A DNA stretch of 5,436 bases from Hydrogenophilales bacterium. GTDB taxonomy: Bacteria; Pseudomonadota; Gammaproteobacteria; Burkholderiales; Thiobacillaceae. The stretch is from the NCBI GenBank assembly GCA_011391655.1, contig JAABQE010000301.1:1-5436 (forward strand), in the 5' to 3' direction. The notes beneath the pieces were generated by a model. The model had not been told where the DNA came from. It worked only from the letters and a program-made list of their open reading frames with translations, and searched no databases. The translations under genes and the position numbers were made by a program. Of this stretch, positions 1-5,043 are shown piece by piece; within the stretch, counting starts at the first letter, position 1; each line of letters opens with the position of its first letter.

Positions 1-229
1 ACAGCGTGTTATCGCCTGACATGCGGTGGTAGCGGGTGAGCGCATCCATCAGCGTGTGCTGAAAAGCGTGACCCATGTGCAGCGTGCCGGTAACGTTCGG
101 CGGCGGCAGCATGATGCAGTAGGCGGGGGCGGCGGGCGCATTGCCTGCCTTGAAATAGCCGGCGCTTTCCCAGTGGGCATACCAGCGTTTTTCGATGTCG
201 GCTGGTTCAAACGATTTGGCGAGTTCCAT
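1..229 (-). CDS. valS: Valine--tRNA ligase (ValRS), N-terminal part, truncated by the window edge
   Basis: Cytoplasmic class I aminoacyl-tRNA synthetase that charges tRNA-Val with valine. Only the first 76 codons are present; the gene continues past base 1. The translation begins [20 protein letters not shown], typical of ValRS N-termini. It then carries [16 protein letters not shown] at residues 42-57, with the class I HIGH-type ATP-binding signature as HMGH at residues 51-54. The editing domain, KMSKS loop and tRNA-binding C-terminus lie outside the window. The ATG at 229 is chosen because the protein then lines up with E. coli ValS almost from the first residue; no strong Shine-Dalgarno is visible (GCGCGCACGC precedes it). 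It is the last visible gene of the pepA-holC-unknown-valS minus-strand cluster, but a repeat with terminator-like hairpins separates it from the upstream gene, so it may have its own promoter. Identity is very secure. Confidence 0.97.
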   Translation of the reverse strand, partial: MELAKSFEPADIEKRWYAHWESAGYFKAGNAPAAPAYCIMLPPPNVTGTLHMGHAFQHTLMDALTRYHRMSGDNTL

Positions 230-249
230 GGCGTGCGCGCAAAACCGCC

Positions 250-255
250 ATTATC
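250..255 (-). promoter_or_regulatory. Possible extended -10 element for valS
   Basis: On the minus strand TGG-GATAAT reads as an extended -10 (TGn followed by GATAAT, 5 of 6 matches to TATAAT), 21 nt upstream of the valS ATG. No good -35 is found at 15-18 nt (GGACGT is at 17). The predicted start near 243 would leave a leader of about 14 nt. The TGGG comes from the last repeat unit. A weak, speculative call. Confidence 0.25.
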
Positions 256-257
256 CC

Positions 258-280
258 AAAAAAGCCTGGGACACGTCCCA
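258..280 (-). terminator. Second terminator-like hairpin from the next repeat unit
   Basis: On the minus strand the stem TGGGAC/GTCCCA (280-267) is followed by GGC and six T residues (263-258). It is a slightly weaker copy of the hairpin one unit upstream, and the two share the T-run/stem boundary at base 280. The pair would act as a tandem terminator if either is functional. Confidence 0.35.
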
Positions 281-303
281 AAAAAGCTTGGGACACGTCC
301 CAA
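280..303 (-). terminator. Possible intrinsic terminator formed by the repeat, before valS
   Basis: Read on the minus strand, a 7-bp stem TTGGGAC/GTCCCAA (303-288) is followed by GC and six T residues (285-280), the layout of a Rho-independent terminator. The perfect stem leaves only a 2-nt loop; if the innermost pair opens, a 6-bp stem with a CGTG tetraloop remains. It lies 43 nt past the stop of the small unknown gene and upstream of valS, so it could end or attenuate the pepA-holC-unknown transcript. The stem is short, and the structure arises from a repeat, so function is uncertain. Confidence 0.45.
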
Positions 304-346
304 AAAACAGGGGCAGGTCCCAAAAAGCGTCACGGTAGACGCATTT

Positions 347-811
347 TCAGCTCGAAGGATCGCGCGGCGGTTTGAGTTTTTCGGCCACCGCCTCACGCAC
401 GATTTCGCGCACGCTGACATCCAGCTGGCTGAGCAGGCTGGCAACGGTCTGGTCGAGGCTCTTGCGTAACTCGGCGGAGACCTGCTTTTCCATGACTTCG
501 GACAGGCGGGGCGCCAGTTCGCTCATCAATTGTTCGGTCAGCGTGTCGTTCACCTCAACGGCGGGGAAGACTTCAGCGGCGGGCGTGTCCGCTGCAACGG
601 GCTGGGGGGCTGGCGCAGCGCTGGTATGGGCGGCAACGGGTGGCGTGCCGCGCTCGATCAGGTCGGTTAACACCGGTAGCCAGGCACCGGGCGGTGCGCC
701 TGGCTCGGCAAGGAGCGCGGGGGGCGAATCGCTGATGCTGTCGTCCTCACTGCCGCCGCGATGCTTTTTAAGCAGCGCATCCATTTTGCTCAGGAGCGGG
801 CTGTCACTCAT
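347..811 (-). CDS. Uncharacterised 154-aa protein between holC and valS; disordered N-terminus, helical C-terminus
   Basis: I cannot assign a function. The N-terminus has a short helical-looking stretch, LLSKMDALLKKHR (6-18), then an acidic Ser/Asp patch (21-29). A Pro-rich section follows, with PVLTDLIERGTPP (46-58) and an Ala/Pro linker (about 59-85). Residues 88-147 form a probable long amphipathic or coiled-coil helix (LTEQLMSELAPRLSEVMEKQ onward). There is no signal peptide or membrane segment, so it is probably cytoplasmic. The layout and place next to holC and valS resemble DUF2486-type proteins of Burkholderia, but the similarity is by eye. The ATG at 811 lies 9 nt after the holC stop (TAA at 823-821), implying co-transcription and coupling; no strong Shine-Dalgarno is visible. 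The protein ends KPPRDPSS with TGA at 349-347. The gene is very likely real from operon spacing, its coherent protein pattern and an uninterrupted frame. Confidence 0.82.
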   Translation of the reverse strand: MSDSPLLSKMDALLKKHRGGSEDDSISDSPPALLAEPGAPPGAWLPVLTDLIERGTPPVAAHTSAAPAPQPVAADTPAAEVFPAVEVNDTLTEQLMSELAPRLSEVMEKQVSAELRKSLDQTVASLLSQLDVSVREIVREAVAEKLKPPRDPSS

Positions 812-820
812 GGGCTGGTG

Positions 821-1246
821 TTATCCGGTTTGACGCAGGTCGTGCGTGTTAAGGGCATAGCCGCGCGCCTGATAAAAACGATAACGCGCCCGCCCCTGTT
901 CGCGCCCGGCCTCGTCCTGGCCGATGATTTCGACCAGTCGTTCGAAGCGGGCAAATGCGGCGGGTTGCTCGGTGTGCAGGTTGATCATGACGTCAGCCGT
1001 ACCCAGCGCATCGGCGTTGGCACCGATCAGCACCGGCGTCTCGCTTGCCAGCGCGTCGCTGTCGCGACAATGTGGGACAAAACCGGGCGCAGGCGTGGTC
1101 CATAACAGTTGGTCGATGGCGTCGGCCACCGCCGGATCGGGTGCATAAATCATCACCTGTTTGCCTTGACCGTGAGCCTTGGCGGCGACGCGGCGGGCGA
1201 CGTCGAGCGGGTTGTCGGCAAACGTGTAGAACGTGATTTCGGTCAC
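821..1246 (-). CDS. holC: DNA polymerase III subunit chi
   Basis: Chi is an accessory subunit of the replicative DNA polymerase III clamp-loader complex. It pairs with psi (HolD) and binds the C-terminal tail of SSB, tying the holoenzyme to SSB-coated template. The 141-aa product is close to the 147 aa of E. coli chi. It shows the family landmarks in order: TFYTF (5-9), LLWTTPAPGFVPH (47-59), ETPVLIG (69-75), DVMINLHTEQPAAFARFERL (85-104), and the C-terminal GRARYRFYQARGYALNT (118-134). The last matches E. coli LARERYKAYRVAGFNLNT, with R119, Y122 and R123 at the positions of E. coli R128, Y131 and K132 in the SSB-tail-binding area. The start is GTG at 1246, 9 nt after the pepA stop, and aligns with the family N-terminus; only a weak purine stretch (AAGAA) precedes it. 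The pepA-holC-valS order is the same as in E. coli. Confidence 0.95.
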   Translation of the reverse strand: MTEITFYTFADNPLDVARRVAAKAHGQGKQVMIYAPDPAVADAIDQLLWTTPAPGFVPHCRDSDALASETPVLIGANADALGTADVMINLHTEQPAAFARFERLVEIIGQDEAGREQGRARYRFYQARGYALNTHDLRQTG

Positions 1247-1255
1247 TGTTCTTAT

Positions 1256-2770
1256 TCAGGGCCGCGCCGCGCGATTAAGCAGCCAGTGCACCAGCAGCGA
1301 CACCGGACGCCCGGTCGAGCCTTTTTCACGGCCGCCTTTCCAGGCCGTGCCGGCGATGTCGAGGTGCGCCCAATGGTATTTCTTGGCGAATTTCCACAGG
1401 AAGCAGGCTGCGGTAATCGAGCCGCCGGGGCGGCCGCCGATATTGGCCATGTCGGCGAGGCTGCTTTTGAGCTGATCCTGATAGTCGTCCCACAAGGGCA
1501 TGCGCCAGACGCGATCCCAGGCGTGGTCGGCAGCGTGCTCGATTTCGCGCGCCAGAGGATCGTGGTTGCTATAAAGCGCGCTGGGATGCGCGCCGAGCGC
1601 GATGACGCAGGCACCGGTGAGCGTGGCCAGATCGATTACCGCTTCGGGCTCGAAACGTTCGGCGTAGGTCAGCGCATCACACAGGATCAGGCGGCCTTCG
1701 GCGTCGGTGTTGAGGATTTCGATGGTCTGGCCGGACATCGAGGTCACGATGTCGCCAGGCTTGTTGGCTTTGGCATCGGGCATGTTTTCACACGCGGGAA
1801 TCAGGCCGATGACATTGAGCTTGAGGCCAAGTTCGCCGATGGCGCGGAATGCACCGATGACGGCACCGCCGCCACTCATGTCGTAGTTCATTTCGTCCAT
1901 TTCGGCCGGCGGTTTGAGCGAAATGCCGCCGGCGTCAAAGGTGACGGCTTTGCCAACCAGCACCACCGGCTTGTCATTTTTGGAACCGCCTTCATGCTTC
2001 AACACAATGAAGCGCGGCGGCTTGTCGCTGCCTTTGCCGACCGACAGGAAAGAGCCCATGCCCAGTTTGTCGCAGGCTGCATAGTCGAGGATTTCGCAAC
2101 CGAAGCCATGCGCTTTGGCGACTTTCTTCGCTTCGCCGGCCAGATACTCGGGGGTGCAGATATTGGACGGCGTGTTGCCCAGGTTCTTGGCCAGATTGAT
2201 GCCGTGCGCAATGGCCTGGCCGCGTACCAGCCCGGCATCGCCAAGCTTCAATTCTCCGCGCCGCGACACCGAAAAAATCACGCGCTTGAGAGGGCGGCGT
2301 ACTTCGTTCGGTTTGCTTTTCAGATGGTCGAAGCGATACAGCGTGTCGTGCGTGCAGATGACGGCTTGCTCGATGTTCCAGGCGGTGTCGCGTTTCTTGA
2401 CCGGGATTTCGGAGAGCGTGATGGCTGCTTCCGTCGAGCCGGTGTCGCGCAGGGTTTTGACCGCGCAGGCGATGGCGTCGCGATAGGCCTTTTCGTGGAA
2501 ATCCCGTTCCTTGCCCAGGCCCACCAGCAGGACGCGTTCGGCCAGGACGTTGGGTACCTTGTGCAGCAGCAACGTGCTGCCGGCTTTGCCGTCCATGTCG
2601 CCACCACGCAGGATTTCTGCCAGATAGCCATCACTGGCGCGGTCGATGTCGACCGCCGGGGCAGACAGCTTGCGGGTGTCGAACACGCCGACCACCACGC
2701 AGGCGCAGCGCTGCTTTTCGGGCGCACCGCTTTTTATGCTAAATTCAAGTTCGATTTCCTTGTTTTCCAT
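1256..2770 (-). CDS. pepA: Leucyl aminopeptidase (M17 family, PepA/aminopeptidase A)
   Basis: Cytosolic hexameric two-metal aminopeptidase that releases N-terminal residues, especially Leu, from peptides; in E. coli the same protein also binds DNA (carAB control and Xer recombination). The 504-aa product matches E. coli PepA (503 aa) along its whole length. The N-terminal domain begins IELEFSIKSGAPEKQR. The catalytic domain carries VGKAVTFDAGGISLKP (271-286) and the M17 signature NTDAEGRL (354-361). The metal ligands K274, D279, D297, D356 and E358 and the catalytic K286 and R360 are all present, offset by 4 from E. coli numbering. The ATG at 2770 is preferred over an in-frame GTG at 2818, which would add 16 residues without family support and would sit at the predicted transcription start. 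It heads the minus-strand operon and is divergent from lptF. Whether this copy binds DNA cannot be read from sequence. Confidence 0.97.
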   Translation of the reverse strand: MENKEIELEFSIKSGAPEKQRCACVVVGVFDTRKLSAPAVDIDRASDGYLAEILRGGDMDGKAGSTLLLHKVPNVLAERVLLVGLGKERDFHEKAYRDAIACAVKTLRDTGSTEAAITLSEIPVKKRDTAWNIEQAVICTHDTLYRFDHLKSKPNEVRRPLKRVIFSVSRRGELKLGDAGLVRGQAIAHGINLAKNLGNTPSNICTPEYLAGEAKKVAKAHGFGCEILDYAACDKLGMGSFLSVGKGSDKPPRFIVLKHEGGSKNDKPVVLVGKAVTFDAGGISLKPPAEMDEMNYDMSGGGAVIGAFRAIGELGLKLNVIGLIPACENMPDAKANKPGDIVTSMSGQTIEILNTDAEGRLILCDALTYAERFEPEAVIDLATLTGACVIALGAHPSALYSNHDPLAREIEHAADHAWDRVWRMPLWDDYQDQLKSSLADMANIGGRPGGSITAACFLWKFAKKYHWAHLDIAGTAWKGGREKGSTGRPVSLLVHWLLNRAARP

Positions 2771-2825
2771 GTCTGTGCCCAAAAAAATACAGTTTGTCGG
2801 CCAAGCGGCGATTAACACTGGCGCG

Positions 2826-2855
2826 ATTATTGGCGCAGGCGTGACGGAATGTCAA
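2826..2855 (-). promoter_or_regulatory. Sigma70-type promoter of the pepA-holC operon
   Basis: On the minus strand a perfect -35 TTGACA (2855-2850) and a -10 AATAAT (2831-2826, 5 of 6) are separated by 18 nt. The predicted transcription start is near 2819, giving a leader of about 48 nt before the pepA ATG at 2770. This also argues against the GTG at 2818 as the start codon. TGGCGC on the plus strand occurs at 2819-2824 and 2831-2836, flanking the -10. Confidence 0.7.
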
Positions 2856-2860
2856 AACCC

Positions 2861-2877
2861 CGTTCGTGACGCGAACG
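2861..2877. promoter_or_regulatory. 6-bp inverted repeat in the pepA/lptF spacer, possible operator or leader hairpin
   Basis: CGTTCG (2861-2866) and CGAACG (2872-2877) form a perfect inverted repeat around TGACG. It sits just upstream of the pepA -35 box (centre about 50 nt before the predicted start) and ends 16 nt before the lptF ATG. It could bind a regulator acting on either gene or fold in the lptF leader. A 6-bp repeat can arise by chance, and I recognise no known operator. Confidence 0.35.
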
Positions 2878-2893
2878 ATTCCCGGATATTTTC

Positions 2894-3973
2894 ATGCTTT
2901 ATCGCCGTGCGCTAACGCGCGAGCTGGCTCTGACCACTGGCGCCGTGCTGACGGTGCTGATGGCGATTGCCCTGGTGATTCTGTTTATCCGCCTGCTGGG
3001 CGATGTCGCACGGGGTGAACTGGCCAACGAGGCGGTGTTCACTTTCCTCGGTTTTTCGCTGCTGTATTTCCTGCCGGTTTTGATGTCGATTGCCTTGTTT
3101 GCCGGGGTGTTGCTGCCCCTGTCGCGCATGTGGCGCGATAGCGAGATGGTCATCTGGCTCAGTGCCGGCTTGTCGCTCACGCAATGGATGCGGCCGGTGC
3201 TTGCCTTTGCGGTGCCGTTTTCACTGGTCATCCTGTTGCTGACCCTGTTGCTGAATCCCTGGGTGCAAACGAAAAAAGCCGAATACCGCCAGGATTTGCT
3301 CAGCCGCAGCGAAAGCACGCTGATCGCCCCCGGGCTGTTTGCCGAGTCCAGCGCGGGCGAGCGCGTCTATTATGTTGAGTCGCTCAATCCATTGACCGGC
3401 ATCGTACGCAATGTGTTTATGCAGTCGCGTATCGATGGCCAGTTGGGTTTGGTGGTTGCCCGCGAGGGCTACCACACCGAACTTTTCGATGGTTCGCGCT
3501 ATCTGGTGTTCAAGAATGGGCGGCGTTATGAAGGCACACCTGGCCAACTCGATTACCGCATCGTCCAGTTTGAGCGTTACTGGATGCGGCTCGATCCGGT
3601 TGCGGTGAGCGCCGCCGAAACCGGCATCCGGCAGACGCCGCTGAACGACCTGATTGCTGATGCGTCACCACCCGCCCGTGCCGAACTGCTGTGGCGGTTT
3701 GGGGTGCCGTTTTCCGCGCTGGTGCTCGCGGTGATGGCGATCCCGATCAGCTACGTCAATACGCGTGCGCGCCGTTCGTACGGACTGGTGATCGCACTGC
3801 TGCTGTATTTCATATACAACAACCTGTTGTCGCTATCGCAAGCGTGGGTGGCGCAGGACCGGCTTAATCCCTGGGTGGGAATGCTGGCCTCGCATCTGGT
3901 GATGATGCTCGCCGTGGCCGCACTGTTTTACCTGCGGGCGCGGCAGCATCTGCCGCGCCGGTGGCGCCCATGA
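2894..3973 (+). CDS. lptF: LPS export ABC transporter permease LptF
   Basis: Inner-membrane subunit of LptB2FG, which uses cytoplasmic ATP hydrolysis by LptB to pull lipopolysaccharide out of the inner membrane and pass it to the LptC-LptA bridge. The 359-aa product (E. coli LptF is 366 aa) opens MLYRRALTRELALTTG, typical of the family. It has six likely membrane helices at about 13-35, 48-76, 100-121, 268-288, 296-316 and 327-347. A large periplasmic beta-jellyroll region (about 122-265) lies between helices 3 and 4. The cytoplasmic coupling segment LSRMWRDSEMVIWLSAGLS (76-94) contains E84, at the same number as the E. coli LptF glutamate implicated in LptB coupling. The ATG at 2894 fits the family; only a weak GGA precedes it and no clear promoter was found in the 123-nt spacer. 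It overlaps lptG by 4 nt (ATGA), indicating coupled translation and 1:1 subunit production. Confidence 0.96.
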   Translation: MLYRRALTRELALTTGAVLTVLMAIALVILFIRLLGDVARGELANEAVFTFLGFSLLYFLPVLMSIALFAGVLLPLSRMWRDSEMVIWLSAGLSLTQWMRPVLAFAVPFSLVILLLTLLLNPWVQTKKAEYRQDLLSRSESTLIAPGLFAESSAGERVYYVESLNPLTGIVRNVFMQSRIDGQLGLVVAREGYHTELFDGSRYLVFKNGRRYEGTPGQLDYRIVQFERYWMRLDPVAVSAAETGIRQTPLNDLIADASPPARAELLWRFGVPFSALVLAVMAIPISYVNTRARRSYGLVIALLLYFIYNNLLSLSQAWVAQDRLNPWVGMLASHLVMMLAVAALFYLRARQHLPRRWRP

Positions 3974-5043
3974 AGTTGCTTGCGCGCTATTTGGCAAGCC
4001 AGGTGTTGGCCGCGTCGGCATTTGTGCTGCTGGGTCTACTGCTGCTGTTTGTCTTTTTTGATGTGATTGAAGAACTCGCTAGCCTGGGGCGGCACAGTTA
4101 TGGCCTGGTGCAGGCGGCCGTGGTGGTGCTGTTGAATGTTCCCGGGCATCTGTATGAAATCATGCCGGTGGCGGCGCTGATTGGCACCTTGTTCGCATTG
4201 TCTAAGCTGGTGGGCAATTCGGAATATGCGGTGATGCGCGTGTCGGGGTTGTCCACTTGGCGGGTAGCGGGCTATTTCAGTGTGATCGGGGTGATGTTGT
4301 CGTTGCTGGTGCTGTTGCTGGGTGAGTTTGTTGCGCCGTGGTCGGAACAGGCGGCGCAGCGTTACAAGCTGTTGGCGACGCATTCGGTGGTGGCGCAGCA
4401 GTTTCGCTCGGGCTTGTGGGTGAAGGACGGCAGCCACTTTATCAACGTGCGCGAGGTGATGCCGGACAGCACGTTGCGTGGCATCGAAATTTACGGATTC
4501 GAGGCCGACGGCCGCCTGGGCTGGACCCGTGTCGCCGAGCAGGCGAACTGGCGCGGCGGCCAGACCTGGAATCTGCAAACGGTGGTGGAAACGCGCTTCA
4601 GTACCGATGGCATCCATGCCAGCCGTTACGCACAGCAGGAATGGCAGTCGGTGCTGACGCCCGACATCCTCAGCGTTCTGTTGATTGCGCCGGAAAAAAT
4701 GTCGGCGCGCACCCTCTGGCGCTATGTCGCGCACCTGAAGGCAAACGGCCAGAAAGCCACGCGCTACGAACTCGCGCTGTGGACGAAATTCATCAGCCCG
4801 TTTGTGATCCCGATCATGATGTTGATCGTGATGCCGTTTGCCATCCAGGGGCCGCGTTCGGGCGGCACCAGCAGCAAGATATTCATGGGGATTCTGGCCG
4901 GATTGGGCTTCCACTTGCTGAGCCGGCTGTTTGGCCACCTCGGTTTGCTGAACGACTGGCCAGCTATGGCGGTGGCGAGTATGCCGCTGCTGATTTTTTT
5001 GGCAATTGCCCTGATGGGGGTGCGCTGGGTGGACCGGCGCTGA
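3970..5043 (+). CDS. lptG: LPS export ABC transporter permease LptG
   Basis: Partner permease of LptF in the LptB2FG lipopolysaccharide extractor. The 357-aa product is about the size of E. coli LptG (360 aa). It has predicted helices at about 11-33, 46-76, 99-122, 272-292, 302-324 and 332-352, and a periplasmic jellyroll region at about 123-265. Family motifs include YLASQVL near the start, GNSEYAVMRVSGLS (82-95), GEFVAPWSEQAAQRY (118-132), GLWVKDGSHFINV (148-160) and RYELALWTKFISP (265-277). E85 matches the coupling-helix glutamate E88 of E. coli LptG. The ATG at 3970 is chosen over an in-frame GTG at 3961 because it forms the ATGA overlap with lptF, gives the usual MKLLxRY start and has GGTGG a few bases upstream. 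By my alignment, several basic residues of the E. coli LPS-contact region are changed (K34 to D31, K62 to G59). The stop overlaps the next start (TGATG). Confidence 0.96.
   Translation: MKLLARYLASQVLAASAFVLLGLLLLFVFFDVIEELASLGRHSYGLVQAAVVVLLNVPGHLYEIMPVAALIGTLFALSKLVGNSEYAVMRVSGLSTWRVAGYFSVIGVMLSLLVLLLGEFVAPWSEQAAQRYKLLATHSVVAQQFRSGLWVKDGSHFINVREVMPDSTLRGIEIYGFEADGRLGWTRVAEQANWRGGQTWNLQTVVETRFSTDGIHASRYAQQEWQSVLTPDILSVLLIAPEKMSARTLWRYVAHLKANGQKATRYELALWTKFISPFVIPIMMLIVMPFAIQGPRSGGTSSKIFMGILAGLGFHLLSRLFGHLGLLNDWPAMAVASMPLLIFLAIALMGVRWVDRR

Larger units (their letters stand above)
254..328. repeat. 22-nt tandem repeat with embedded palindrome (about 3.5 units)
   Basis: Units start at 254, 276, 298 and 318. 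The first two are 22 nt and differ at one position (TCCCAAAAAAGCCTGGGACACG versus ...GCTTGGGACACG). The third is a 20-nt diverged copy (TCCCAAAAAACAGGGGCAGG), and the fourth is only TCCCAAAAAGC. Each junction makes a near-palindrome: TGGGAC-AC-GTCCCA at 267-280 and TTGGGAC-AC-GTCCCAA at 288-303. The intervening GTCCCAA (275-281) can instead pair with TTGGGAC (288-294) across a 6-nt loop, so alternative hairpins exist. Similar GGGAC/GTCCC palindromes recur as dispersed intergenic repeats in some proteobacterial genomes, sometimes linked to REP-associated tyrosine transposases. That link is from general knowledge and is not shown here. The array fills most of the gap between valS and the upstream gene. 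Confidence 0.85.

Noticed and set aside
254..328. CRISPR array
   Set aside because: The units are contiguous without unique spacers, only about 3.5 copies, and no cas gene is present.
26..469. 147-codon plus-strand frame across the valS start and repeat
   Set aside because: It runs antisense to valS and through the repeat array (the repeated VPKK/GQVPK peptides are just the repeat translated); no protein family is visible.
1109..2815. 568-codon open frame on the plus strand opposite pepA
   Set aside because: It mirrors pepA exactly, has no recognisable domains, and the minus-strand frame encodes a full PepA with all catalytic residues. It is a GC-codon-bias shadow.
2793..2831. lptF promoter candidates (TTGTCG, TTAACA, GATTAT)
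   Set aside because: No pair has acceptable hexamers at 15-19 nt spacing, so I do not call an lptF promoter.
2885..2890. GATATT as a -10 for lptF
   Set aside because: It is only 3 nt before the ATG and has no -35 partner (GTTCGT at 17 nt).
4036..4938. 300-codon open frame on the minus strand opposite lptG
   Set aside because: His/Gln/Arg-rich translation typical of the antisense of a membrane protein gene, lying fully within lptG.
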